A stretch of 64,000 nucleotides of DNA from the NCBI RefSeq assembly GCF_009727055.1, contig NC_052351.1:62512367-62576366 (forward strand). Direction: 5' to 3'. This document shows positions 35,345 through 45,867 of this stretch, piece by piece (within the stretch, counting starts at the first letter, position 1; each line of letters begins with the position of its first letter). Made by a program: the position numbers and the translations under genes. The stretch comes from Benincasa hispida. Its lineage: Eukaryota; Streptophyta; Magnoliopsida; Cucurbitales; Cucurbitaceae. The notes below the pieces were generated by a model. It did no database searches. It saw nothing but the letters and a program-made list of their open reading frames with translations, and was not told the DNA's origin.

Positions 35345-36670
35345 GAGATTTCCTGAGCAAACTATGAATTTCATGAGTTATTATGATACGACTCTATATT
35401 GTGGGACTTTTTTATTGCATGTTGCATTCTAGATCAATTTAGTAATAATTACCCTTCTACCAGTAGCTATGTACACCCTAGATTGTGTTTGGATTCACCA
35501 GTTTGTATATCTTTGCGTCCACTAGTTTTTGTTTCATCATAATCACCAAGTTGTCTAAATGCATCACCAACGGTAGGACGGGTTTACTTATTCACTCAAA
35601 TGGCCATACATGTTGAACTTTAGTACATAAGTTTAGGATTGTCTAGGTTTGGAAATTCATTTGCATGTGATTACATAATCATATCTTAGTAGCCTTATCT
35701 TGTGTTTTCTTATACTATTTTTAAGGTGAGAGAAAGAGTGTACTAGACACTTGATCAAAGTTATGTTAATTCGAAGAATTCCTTCGGCATACTTTCATGT
35801 TTTCAAGATTTTTTTGGATGGTTTTATTTTGAACCTTCAAGTTAGAATTTTTAAATTTATATGTTTTTTTCTCATTACATTTTAAGTGATCTCAAATTGA
35901 TTTTGTTTAGCATTCCTTAAATTATATTAGTGGTGTTTTATTTTTTAAAATATATTTTTAAATTTTATATTATAATGATTAACCAATTTTCTTTTTAAAA
36001 TTGCATGAATGTCATTATGACCCTAGTTAGAGATTTTGGAAAGTTGGGTTGTTATATCGAGTCTTTTGGTTTAGACTTCATCTTTTATGACTCAGTTGCT
36101 CAATTTAGCTCCAATTAGTGCCTTCATGATCTTCATCTGTCCAAAATACTCTAAACAACTCTGAATTGCTTGGTCTCAATAAAATAAAAAATTAACTACA
36201 TTAGAATTTTGAAATTAACATGAAATAACGATAAAAATTGCACATTTAAAATTTTTTATAAAGTATAATATATGTGGTAGTTTTTTTTCTAAGTTACCTC
36301 TTTAACAAAAAGAAGCTAGACTATATGGAATTATACTTTTATGATCGTCCTATGACTTACATCAATGTGTCCATGTTCAATTATTTTAGGTGGAAAAATT
36401 TAAATTAATTAATGACATTAATTGACATTACAAAAAATGGATTTAAAAGGGAAATGGACATGGAAGAAGATAGGATATATGGCTTTGTTGATGGAGAATT
36501 GTCTTTGAAACATCATGAAGGAGTAGTGTTACAATTTTAAAATTATTTTATACAAAATACAAATAGAAGCAAATACAAATTTAATTCACGAACCGTACAT
36601 AACAAATAAAAAATCATTACTATTTTACATAAATTCAAACGGATTAATGCATGGAATCTACTGGACTTTA

Positions 36671-36684
36671 CTATATTTATAAAA
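36671..36684 (+). promoter_or_regulatory. Putative TATA box, copy D
   Basis: CTATATTTATAAAAA, about 125 bases before the start codon at 36804, equivalent to 16644-16657 in copy C. Confidence 0.4.
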
Positions 36685-36803
36685 ATGAAATAAATTTATG
36701 GATGGAATTTAATGTAATTTTTAGTATTTAAACCTTTTCAATTGTAAAATTTTTACAATCCAAATTAGTAAAACCATACTTGCAACATCTGCTTCTTGAG
36801 AAT

Positions 36804-37297
36804 ATGACGAAACTAGTTTCTTCTTCCCCTATCATCTTCATTGCTCTTATTTTTACAGGTTCTCTTTTTTTTTTTTTTTTCCAAATACTATATTGTCATG
36901 AGTAACAAAATTAAATATTCACTAGGTATATTATGAAATTTTGCGTTAATGATTTTATGATTTTCACGATCCTTCAAACAAATATCTCAACCTTTTCATC
37001 ACATTGAAATCTTGACATTTTATTTGACATAGATAGTGAAATCTTTCGTTATGACAAGATATTGCTATTTCCTTTTTTTTTTGTTATTGTATAGTGGTAT
37101 TGATCTTGGTGTCTGGAGGAGTCTCAGCTACCTAAAAATGTCAAGATATATTATATAACAATGGATGCACTCTTGCTGATTGCGGAAAGAAATGTTGGGA
37201 GACGCATCATAGTATTTCACATCAATGCATTCCAACTAACCCTGCACAAACCATATATGCCTGTTATTGTTTCTATGATTGTGGTACCAAAAATTGA
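36804..37297 (+). pseudogene. Defensin-like (DEFL) peptide pseudogene, one nonsense codon
   Basis: Same structure as copy C: exon 1 36804-36858, a 236-base GT-AG intron, exon 2 37095-37297, same phase and total length. Codon TAA at 37133-37135 replaces CAA, two codons before the first cysteine, so only the signal peptide would be made. Downstream, all eight cysteine codons of a CSalphabeta pattern are present (C-x8-C-x4-C-x3-C-x10-C-x11-C-x-C-x3-C), including TGC at 37226-37228, which is TAC in copy C. By hand alignment about 23 of 258 coding bases differ from copy C and only about four of these are silent. The lone stop suggests recent loss, or a reading error. Confidence 0.8.
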
Positions 37298-38281
37298 TTT
37301 TGTGGCATTTCTAATTTTGTGTAATGTTTCCCACAAACTTCTAAAATAATATGAGACATTTTCCATAATATTTGTCCATTATTTCTTGAACACTTTTAAA
37401 TGGTATGGTTTTAAAACAAATGTTTCCATGTCAATATTATATTAGATTTTATTTATGTGTCAAATTATATCCATTAAATTTTACTCATCCCCGTGCCTAG
37501 AACATTGATCTTTAGATCTTTGATAAGTTTTCAGTCTAAACCCGTAATTTAAGTCTTGTTGGCTTACAAAATTGGTCTAAATAAATGGATGAAACTTCTA
37601 CGATGATTAGTGAGGAAAGTGCCTACTTATGTTCTCCAATCATTTAGATCTGTAGCAAAAAGGATCCTTCAAATTTTAGTCTTAGCTTTTTGGGTTGGTG
37701 TAAAATAGAAGTTGTTTCATTTTGAAAATTGTTTGTAAGTTTACTAATATATGTCAGAGTCTTTGGTAGGTAATTAACAAACACATGAATTCAACACATC
37801 AATACTTAGGATTATATGTATTGGTTGGTCAATAACATTATTGACATTGATTAATTTTGTCCACTTTTATCAATCTTATCCACTTCCTGTTGTCTGTATT
37901 AAAACATATCGGCGAAACTGAGCATGACTCAATTAACATACGAGTATCTTAGTAACCACAAGGTTTTTGGTTTGAATCCATCCCACGAATATAAAGTTTG
38001 TAAATTGAGTCAAAAACCTCGTGTTTTTTATGTATGAAATTTTTTATTACTTTACGCCTTTATAAAAAGATAAAAAGTGGAGTTGATAGGTTTCCATTTA
38101 CCTGAACAAGGACGAACATATATTTGGCTTGGGAGTCAGATTTTTACAACAATTTTCGAGGAGGAAATTGTAACCATAATTACATCGTAGCATCCGTAAA
38201 AATAAGCAGTAGAATAAAGTTCTAACTACCTTTTACTATGTATAATACAACTTAATTGTTGTCATTCTGAGTAAGGATTTT

Positions 38282-38708
38282 TGTCACACCCCTCCCAATT
38301 TATCCTTTAAAACCGAAAGGGGACATGACGGAAGCGGTTACCACGTACTTACCAGCACTTACTGCCTAACTTAAATGAAACTTTTTTAAAACCTTAATAT
38401 GAAATAACGACTTAGAAGTAAATCAACTATGACTTTAACTAGTAAAGCAATTTAAATGAAATTCCCAAAAAAAAAAAAAAAAAAAAAACATATGTCCAAC
38501 AAATAGCACAAGAATGAACATAGGTCTCAAAATAAGTTTTACAAGTCCCAGACTTCTCTCAAAATATGTGTACATCAACTAAGCTTAACCTAAGCTTCTT
38601 CCTTCCTAACCGAGCTTTGAGTAGCAAGCAGCATTAGGTTCAACCGCAAGGAAACAGACCGCTACCTGGGAAAAAAAGAAAACATTTGAAAACGGTGAAC
38701 TGGTTGCT
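38282..38708 (-). mobile_element. Ty3/gypsy LTR, truncated
   Basis: Starts TGTCACACCCCTCCC after target ATTTT and matches 3786-4210, with a 22-base poly-A run at 38467-38488. It stops at GAACTGGTTGCT, where a Tat-like LTR begins. The remainder of this LTR is not found on the far side of that element. Confidence 0.75.
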
Positions 38709-38783
38709 TGATGCGTGAAATTTATGATGTGTTATGGTGTGAGTTTGTGATGATGTGTGTTATGCGGTGATCATGCAAGTTTT

Positions 38784-38815
38784 CCTAAGAAGACCCAAGT
38801 ATAAGCCTTCTTAGG
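38784..38815 (-). other. Conserved stem-loop, loop TTATACTTGG (copy 3)
   Basis: On the minus strand arms CCTAAGAAGGC and GTCTTCTTAGG pair at all 11 positions (one G-U) around TTATACTTGG. Flanks are GAAA and AAAACTT as in copies 1 and 2, but the stem sequence is largely different. Confidence 0.85.
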
Positions 38816-40363
38816 TTTCCTGGTAAGTCCAGAGTCGAACTCAGGGACTACTAAGTAAATATGCGACAGACACTTTGATTCTATTGCGGTAGTAAAAACA
38901 AATGAAGTGGATGGTGTTTTGATTAAGTTTTTCCTATGCGACGAAGTTGAACGCAAAGTTGATGAAAGCGTAGAGTTACAATGAGTATGCGATGAAGGGG
39001 TTGAGAAGGGGTTTAGCTAACATTTCCTAAGATTATGCACAAGTTATGCGATCATACTACACACAAATAACAACACGTCATTTCTCAATGTCGAATGCCA
39101 TAATTCCTATTTCTAGGACACATGCAATGTATATACGAAACAATCAATAGGACTTATGTCTAAGCCTCTACTCTTGCCTATGCGATGATGAATGATGCAC
39201 ACATAAAACAAGGTGACCGTATACAATCATTCCTATTTCTAGGGCGCATGCGATGTGTAAATAGCAATAGAACTTATGTCTAAGTTTCTATTTCTTGCTT
39301 ATGCGATTCTAATCCGATTTTCTCAAGCCTAGATTCTAATCTGACTCTCTCAAGTCTAGATTCTATCTTTAGATTACTCTCTCAAGTATATCTAAAGGGT
39401 AAATGATGTATACATAAGACAAGATGATCGCATAAAATGTAAATCTTAAGTCATGCTAGCTAAGTACTTCTCAACCTGTTCAGAGATTTAGCTACTCATG
39501 CAAAGTACGGAGAGATTGAACATAGATTGAAATGAGATTTCTATTTTCTGTAAATAAAGCATTGAATACAAAATAACAAATGGAATTGAGAGATAAGAAG
39601 CCCGGTAAGCAATGTCTTGCTTCCCGTGGCCTTTTACACTGCTCTTTTTCACTCCAACTCTGTTCTAGATGTGTATTCTTGCTCTCGCAAGTGTTGGCAC
39701 TTTCTCCTTTGTAACGCTTTCTGACAGTCTCTCGATCTGTCTGAGAATTATCTCTCGGATTCCTCGTCTCCTTGCTCTTCTCCATCCTCTAAGTATAAGT
39801 ACGTGAGAATGGACTAACTGATCGACTCTCTAAAATGCTAAGCTCTGTAACCCCCTTTTACACTAGTGGTCGTCAGTATTTATAGAGCACAAGGTGAATC
39901 AGCCTTTCTTGCTAATGATTGCAAAGATGAACGGAATTAATTCCCCTGCTCTGATGCGCCAATTAATGGTCACTAAAAGTTGAGTGTACTTGCTACATTG
40001 TGGCTTTTAATGGCTTGTCAACTAAATTCGGATTCGACCGTTATCAGCTTTTCGTCCCATCTTGATTTATTATGTTGTCACCTTGATGTGCAGTCTTTAT
40101 GCGGCCACCTCTTTAAGAAAATTCTCATGATCACATACGATCGCATGACTTGTGATCGCGATCTTCAAGTGCGTTGACGCCTTGTTCCTTCGGATCGCAA
40201 TTTCACATGCGCCATCGCATTGTTCCTTCATAAAATAAGCAAATTAACTGCTTTTATGTGATGGGCACTTGCGATCGCAATTCCTTTCAGTTTAGCATTT
40301 TTGGACATGATATTGCTTATTTTACCATCGTATTCACTCATTGTTTTACTTATTTGAGCAATA

Positions 40364-40387
40364 ATAACTTGTATTTCTACCAGTTAT
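40364..40387 (-). other. LTR-terminal GAAA hairpin, non-autonomous element
   Basis: The minus strand ATAACTGGTA-GAAA-TACAAGTTAT forms a 10-bp stem with one mismatch, two bases inside the LTR start at 40389. Confidence 0.75.
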
Positions 40388-40408
40388 CACACCCCCAAAT
40401 TTAAAACA

Positions 40409-40426
40409 ATGCTTGTCCTCAAGCAT
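40409..40426 (-). other. Pre-polypurine-tract hairpin 1
   Basis: ATGCTTG / CAAGCAT, perfect 7-bp stem, four-base loop (AGGA on the coding strand), six bases from AAATTTGGGGG. Confidence 0.75.
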
Positions 40427-40987
40427 AAACTAAAGATTTTCTTTAAAAAGTCAACCGCTCATACCCTACCTAGACTTCTCAAGGTGCCTTATTCAAATTT
40501 CATGAACCAATGTCTTCTTAATTTCTATCCTGGTATCTTCCTAAAATATTTCTAATCTTTAGGAACCGCAAGTTTAACCTTCAAAAAAACTTTTACTTGT
40601 TTTCAGGACATCGCATGATTTATTTCAAACTTTCTTCAACCGGGTTGTTCCAAGTGATTTTTACCCTTGTGCGATTCAGATATTCTTTTTCTGATCTTGC
40701 GTTGATGTCATGCGAACATCCAACAACGAGCAAGGCGCTCTTTCTCAGAAAAAACTCATGCACATCTCTTTATTTGGCAGCGGAGTTGCAATCACTTGGT
40801 TTCTACGTTGATCAACATTTCCACCTTCGTTTTGGCTTGCCTCCATAGGTGTCTTACGGACATCCAACTACGAGTAGGATCCGATCTCAACGTTATAACA
40901 AATATATATATATTTTTTTTTTATAATTGAATTTCTTAAAGTAACAAGGTTGAAAATAATAATACTAGCACCCCCAAATTTACACAT

Positions 40988-41005
40988 AGCAATGTCCCCA
41001 TTGCT
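40988..41005 (-). other. Pre-polypurine-tract hairpin 2
   Basis: AGCAATG / CATTGCT, perfect 7-bp stem, four-base loop (GGGA on the coding strand), again exactly six bases from AAATTTGGGGG. The stem is unlike hairpin 1. Confidence 0.75.
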
Positions 41006-41420
41006 GAGAGACGAAATAACTTAGAAAATTTCGTAAAAATCGTTTTGAAGGAAAGTTGGTAGACCGCTAAATTCTAGAAATTTTTCATGTATTGATTGTT
41101 CTGAAATTAATTTGGTTCTAGTACATGCGATAAGAAATAAAGACATGAATTTCATCATTGAAGTCATAATTGGTACGAGGAAGAATGCAGCGACTAAATA
41201 AAGTAATCAAAATTCAATGATTGAGTCAAACAAAAGAGGATGCGATAGTAAAATTTAGCAATATTAAAATGAAATGCAAGAAGTGCAAAATTGAAATAAA
41301 ATGAGTCAAGGAAAGACAGAACCCCCAAATTTGCTCTGTTGCCCGCTTTATCTTTGATCACATCCTTTCTTGCGGTGGGCTGATTCCTTGATTGTTATAG
41401 ACTTATCGAACCGATCGCGG

Positions 41421-41438
41421 TCCCCAGCAACAGTGCCA
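41421..41438 (-). other. Primer-binding site, tRNA-Asp type
   Basis: The minus strand reads TGGCACTGTTGCTGGGGA, close to TGGCGCCGTTGCCGGGGA, the PBS typical of Tat/Athila-group elements and complementary to the 3' end of tRNA-Asp. It lies six bases inside the 5' LTR end at 41445. Confidence 0.75.
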
Positions 41439-41444
41439 AAAACT

Positions 41445-41511
41445 TGATTCGTGAAATTTGTGATGCGTTATGGTGTGAGTTTGCAGTGATGTGTGTTATG
41501 CGGTGACCAAT
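41445..41511 (-). mobile_element. Stub of the 5' LTR of the non-autonomous element
   Basis: 67 bases matching the LTR end at 38709-38771 with a few differences, then abruptly replaced by Ty3 integrase sequence. The rest of this LTR is lost. Confidence 0.75.
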
Positions 41512-41888
41512 TTTCTTCCAAACCTGAGTACTCCTTTCCATGCAGATAACCAAGTCTCCAACCTCAAATTTTAAGTCTCTCCTTCACTTATCAGCGTAAC
41601 ATTTCTGCTTTTCTTGAGCTGTCTTGAAGTTTTCCCTAATAAGCTTCACAGTTTCTGCCGTTTGCTGCACTAATTCTGAACCCAACAGTTTCCATTCCTC
41701 TACTTCATTCCAACATACCAGGATCCTACATGGTCTGCCATACAATGCTTCATATGGAGCCATCCCTATGCTCGAGTGATAACTGTTGTTATACGCAAAC
41801 TCGACCAGTGGCAGTTGTGCATCCCAACTTCCTTTAAACTGTAGAACACATGTTCCAGCATGTCTTCCAGTTTTTGTATTGTCCGCTC
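41512..41888 (-). pseudogene. Ty3/gypsy integrase fragment
   Basis: Reads VLQFKGSWDAQLPLVEFAY, NNSYHSSIGMAPYEALYGRP and LVQQTAETVKLIRENFKTAQ: the same part of a Tekay/Del-like integrase as at 6655-7000, from a different copy. It lacks the catalytic aspartates and the chromodomain tail and has frame changes. At 41888 it is interrupted within the conserved SERT segment by a copia LTR. Confidence 0.85.
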
Positions 41889-43214
41889 TGAAAGAACTCT
41901 TATACAAGAGTACCTATGAGCAGAAGCGGATCTTTCCAATTCATTGTGATAGAATTTCCACATATACATTCACACATACAGATATGCATTAACAACACTA
42001 AATTATTGACATGCTTAAAGAATAAAATACAAGAGAACGAGGACTTACCAGTTGAAGACCTTCTTTAGAACAAAACTCGCTCTCACATGAACAGACTCTT
42101 TGCGCTCTCGTTAGAACGTTAGGAAATCATTCAGAAACTCTCAAGTCGTCTATCACGAACAGCTTTGCACAAACACAAGGAAATGGGGACGACACCACCA
42201 CTCGGAGCCCTTAGTATTCTCGAAATGAGAATCCAAAGGGTGGACTTTGTTCGAATTTGGAAGAGGCGAGGTGAAAAGGCTATCATGTACTAAGATCAAG
42301 CAAGTGGGAGAATGGAACAACTATCGTACATTCAGGGAGCTTGATCGATTAGGCGAGGTACATGATCATTTAGGAAAAACTAGGAGATCGTCTATACGAT
42401 TGTTTAGTAAGTCTCGAGCGCTAAGCGATCGTTTAGAGAATTGTAAGCGGTCATTTAGAAAAGCGTGGGCGTGAGTGTGCAGTCATTTAGCAAACGTGAG
42501 CTTATCGTATATACTCTCAATCATTAAACGATAGAATGCCAACCACATCGTAAGAAATTATGCATATCCCTTGCAAAATGAAAACCATTTTCATTTTATT
42601 CTTCATTTACGAAAACGGAATTGAACTTCCCACTAACACATGATTTCGGAGAAAATGGTGGGCAATTATCTCATAACTGTCCATTAATAAAAAAAAAATG
42701 AATATAATCATATTATATTTAATCTCCTCTACTTGATATAAATCATATTTATATCCAATTTTCTCCAAAATAATATATCTCATACATTTAGTCAATCATA
42801 TCATATATAATTGACCAGTTCATTTATATCATATATAATTGAACTCCCATTTATCAATTTGAACATTTCAAACTGACCCAAAAACTGATTCTCAACTTGT
42901 ATCCAAGCTACTAAGGGGGGCTTATGGACCTATGGCTTGAAGTTCCAACGGTATGTGAACAACTGACTAAACTCTTTAGCCACGAGATCCACCATCTGTT
43001 AACTACCAGGCATTTCACTAAAGACCGACAACTGAACTCTTCTTACCACAGATATATTTTTGTGTCCATCGGATATTACCAATCATGAGTATGATAATCC
43101 TTCACAGATGCTCGTAAATACAGTTGGGCCAATTTAACGTTTTGTCCCAGTAGTTACATCTCACTCCGTAAATACCACTGATCCCTCTAATGAACAATAC
43201 AACATAGTCCGACT
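41889..43214 (-). mobile_element. Copia LTR (family 2), inverted, truncated
   Basis: Begins TGAAAGAACTCTT at 41889, the complement of the family 2 LTR end, and matches the complement of 26180-27483 with substantial divergence. It includes a CGAT-word cluster (42380-42530) and poly-A (about 42691). It inserts after CGCTC of the integrase; at 43214 it changes orientation. Confidence 0.65.
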
Positions 43215-43379
43215 ATGCATACTCTATCCTTTGAATCTTATTGTAGCATGTCGTAATTTCTATATATGCATAATCTATTAGTTTCTGGTTAGACTGTAAT
43301 TTTTTGTGTTCAATCTGAATGGAATTTGGAACGATCCACTTCCACTGCACATGGAGATCTTTGTTTTGGATTTCCTTCA
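43215..43379 (+). mobile_element. Copia LTR (family 2), right end
   Basis: GAATGGAATTTGGAACGATCC ... GATTTCCTTCA matches the last 160 bases of the LTR at 25487-27483. With the inverted piece to its left it forms a composite with inverted ends (TGAAAG ... CTTCA). The 5-mers outside (CGCTC and ATCTC) match only partly. Confidence 0.55.
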
Positions 43380-44512
43380 ATCTCGGTGGTAAAATAGCCT
43401 TTTGACCCAGCCGTTATTATGAACAACCTATGAAGGGTTAACTTACTAATCATAGTTATATCAAGTGGATGCAATATATCCAAAGTGAGGGGAGTGTAAC
43501 TACGGGCTTTGGTGGACTGACTCGATAGTTAACAAATGGGGGTTAATTTAGTGTAAAAAGTTTAATTGATTAATCTCGGATCGTTGAAGCCCATGATCTG
43601 TAGGTCCACTAGGTTCCCCTACTAGCTCACAGACGGATTAGCCTTAGAGTAGCATGATAATTTGATTTGAAACGTTCAAATTAGAATTAATGGAATTAGT
43701 AATTATATGTGATATAATTACATGTTTAATTTTGGAATTAAACGTAATTGGATAATCGAATAATATTTGAATATGATTTAAATATTAAATTCATGAATAA
43801 AGATTCATGGTGATGGAATTGGTGACGAATTAATCTAATATTAGATATTAAATTAATTAAATTATTTAATTAATTTATTAATTTTATTAGAAAATTAATT
43901 ATTGAATTTATTTTGTAAAATTAATAACATTTCAATTTTTAATTGAAATTTTTTTTTATTTTGGAAATCAAATTTAAAAAAGAAAAATCAAAGGAAATTT
44001 CAAAATGTAAAAATCCCGAAAGTGGGATTTTTCAACTTTCAAATGGTAGCATCTCACACACAATTTCATTTTTCTTCAGCTCAATTATTCAAGCATGAGT
44101 TGTGATTCATGCAAGGCTGTTAGTTGCATGAAAGTCATGCAATATAAAGTTGGAATTTTGAGTGGAACAAGGAAAGCAATCGTTGTTGAAGCTGAGAATT
44201 GTGTTTGAAGAAGTGTTTTTCTCACTGTGTATAACCGGTAACCTCCTCTCCAATTCCCTTCTATTCAAGCTTATTTGGAGTCCCACAACTCAATCTAAGA
44301 GAGAATAGTAAGGAAAACCTTGTGATGGTTCACATAAAAAAAAAAAAAAGAAGAAGGAGATTTCAGTTGAAGATCGTGAATAAAAGGTACTTCAAGGTTA
44401 GTGTTGAAAATCGGTTTTAATTTATGAACATGCTTAGTTTGAAGCCAAAATTAATAAATTAAAATGCTTAATGATTCTGTTTTGTTTCTGCTGCTTGCTT
44501 CCTGAATCCAAC
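43380..44512 (+). mobile_element. Copia LTR (family 1-like), 5' truncated
   Basis: From GGTAAAATAGCCTTTTGACCC onward it parallels 33630-34735 with many differences, and ends CTTGCTTCCTGAATCCAACA. It is followed by a primer-binding-like site, so it is a 5' LTR. Confidence 0.6.
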
Positions 44513-44531
44513 AATTGCTACCAGAGCATCA
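44513..44531 (+). other. Degenerate tRNA-Met primer-binding site
   Basis: ATTGCTACCAGAGCATC follows the LTR end. It resembles TGGTATCAGAGCATC with two changes. Confidence 0.6.
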
Positions 44532-44870
44532 TTTAAGCATTCAATTTGGTTTAACTTTGGCTTGGTGGGTGTTGTTTCATAAGTTGTATGAAAATGATTA
44601 ACTGAAATGGTTTCTCTGAGTTTTGGCATTGTTTTCTCTAAAATTATGTTATAATTCTTGTAATTGGTTCTTGTTTGACGAGCCTTAAATTATGTTTATA
44701 TAAACCCCGAACTTAGGTTCCTTAGATAAGCATGTTTAGCCAAAGGGGTGTTATATTACATATTTATTAAGTAGAAATTCATGTTGTTTATAGGGATTAT
44801 GAAGGAAGAGAAGGAAAATTTATTTAATGAAGAAACTCAATCATTAGTCTAGCTGGAGGCACTAAGTGAG
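44532..44870 (+). mobile_element. Copia leader remnant, non-coding
   Basis: AT-rich sequence after the PBS with no readable gag. Near 44817-44860 a short run GAAACTCAATCATTAG is the last recognisable piece before Ty3 LTR sequence begins. Confidence 0.4.
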
Positions 44871-45770
44871 GGGTGATGTGGCAATCTACTCCTTGAATTC
44901 AAGAAGCGGCAGAAAGATTAAAAAGGGAAGTAAAACTTCAAAAGCATGGTTTCGGCAATTGACAAGAGAAGATCTAGCGAATTTGGTGCCATTTGAAAGC
45001 TAGGAGAATCTAGTTTTCAAGGTTGTCCTGTTGAAGAAAGATTGCAAGAGGAGAAGAACAAAAGTGGAGAATTTGCAGAAGAGGCAGAACCACAAATTAA
45101 TCAGGGCTCGAGGTAAATTTTGGAAGTTCCAAGCCAAACTATAAGGAATTCTGGGCTGAAATTTTAAGGAAAGGATGTTAACTCAAATCTAAACAAATTT
45201 GTAGAAGGAAGTTTCTTGAAAAGAGCTCTGGATTTTGAGTTATGAATTTTTGAAGTTATAACAGGGGATTGATGCATAAGCAGACAGCTGCTTGTGAAGA
45301 GCAAGCAAGCAGTTCATCGTGGAGAATTATATCGAGATTTGGGCATAAGGATCTCGCTTATAAAGGAAATCTCACTGATTTTGCAAGGAGGATCTCGCTC
45401 TAGGGGGAAATCTCGCTAGGAATTGAGGTGAGTATCGCTAAGAATTTCACAGGAAAAGCTTGATCTTGCTCTAGAGCATCTCGCTGGCATCGCTCTAGAG
45501 GATCTCACTAGCATCGCTCTAGCATCGCTCAGAGGGATTTGCTGACCTCCTAAGGGGGATCTTTCTAGCTAAAGTGTCTGTATTGATGGAAGTTCTTTAT
45601 AAATGATTATTTGAGGTATTTTATTAGGAATTCTAAGTAGTTTCAATCAGGAATTATATCTTTTCAGCCAAGAACGAGCTAAGGAAAGCGTATAAACCAA
45701 TAAGAGCTTACGAACTGTTGAGTGACTAAGTAAACTTAAGATTTCTAATACTCATGCACATATGTCAACC
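44871..45770 (+). mobile_element. Ty3/gypsy LTR fragment
   Basis: Parallels the complement of the solo LTR 8771-10837 (AAATTTGGTGCCATTTGAAAG, CTGGGCTGAAATTTTAAGG, TTTCTTGAAAAGAGCTC). It contains a cassette of CTCGCTCTAGAG words at 45330-45560 and ends by 45770. Both ends are missing. Confidence 0.55.
45330..45560 (+). repeat. LTR word cassette, ATCTCGCTCTAG type
   Basis: Words GGATCTCGCT, ATCTCGCTAGG, GCATCGCTCTAG and GAGGATCTCAC spaced 10-20 bases apart, a variant of the ACTAGCGAGA array at 9945-10215 read on the other strand. Confidence 0.65.
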
Positions 45771-45867
45771 TGCCCAGACCACCTTCTTAGCCTAGAGAAT
45801 GTGACTGAGCAGGTTACCCAACCCTTAGGCTGACACTTACTGCCTAATAACTCTTGCGGAATAACTC
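45771..45867 (-). repeat. Partial tandem duplication of an LTR terminus
   Basis: CCCAGACCACCTTCT...GGAATAACTCTG occurs here and again 110 bases to the right, inside the LTR that starts at 45868. It is a leftover LTR end directly abutting the next LTR. Confidence 0.7.

Larger units (their letters stand above)
35345..38281. repeat. Gene-unit copy D (with DEFL pseudogene)
   Basis: Collinear with 15199-18221 of unit C with scattered substitutions and small indels. Starts at the copia LTR terminus and ends with ATTTT (38277-38281) followed by the Ty3 LTR start TGTCACACCCC. It contains the DEFL pseudogene; other sequence is AT-rich and non-coding. Confidence 0.8.
38709..40389 (-). mobile_element. 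Tat-like Ty3/gypsy 3' LTR of a non-autonomous element
   Basis: On the minus strand it starts TGATAACTGGTAG at 40389 and ends TTTCACGCATCA at 38709 (1,681 bp). It belongs to the same family as 19654-21511 (shared TTCGAC...TTATACTTGG...AAAACTTG module and GAAA hairpin). It is inserted into the Ty3 LTR of unit D. Small open frames inside (for example 39492-39785) have no recognisable domain. Confidence 0.8.
40390..41444 (-). mobile_element. Internal region of the non-autonomous Tat-like element
   Basis: About 1.05 kb between the two LTRs with no protein-coding capacity on either strand, so the element had to be mobilised by a relative. It holds three exact copies of CCCCCAAATTT (40392-40402, 40971-40981, 41322-41332), that is AAATTTGGGGG on the coding strand. 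The first abuts the 3' LTR as the polypurine tract. The first two are preceded, six bases upstream on the coding strand, by a perfect 7-bp hairpin. Confidence 0.75.

Noticed and set aside
36961..37349. Open frame 37161-37349 as the copy D gene product
   Set aside because: It is the shifted frame over exon 2; it lacks the cysteine pattern, and the corresponding frame in copy C (17079-17312) is likewise a shadow.
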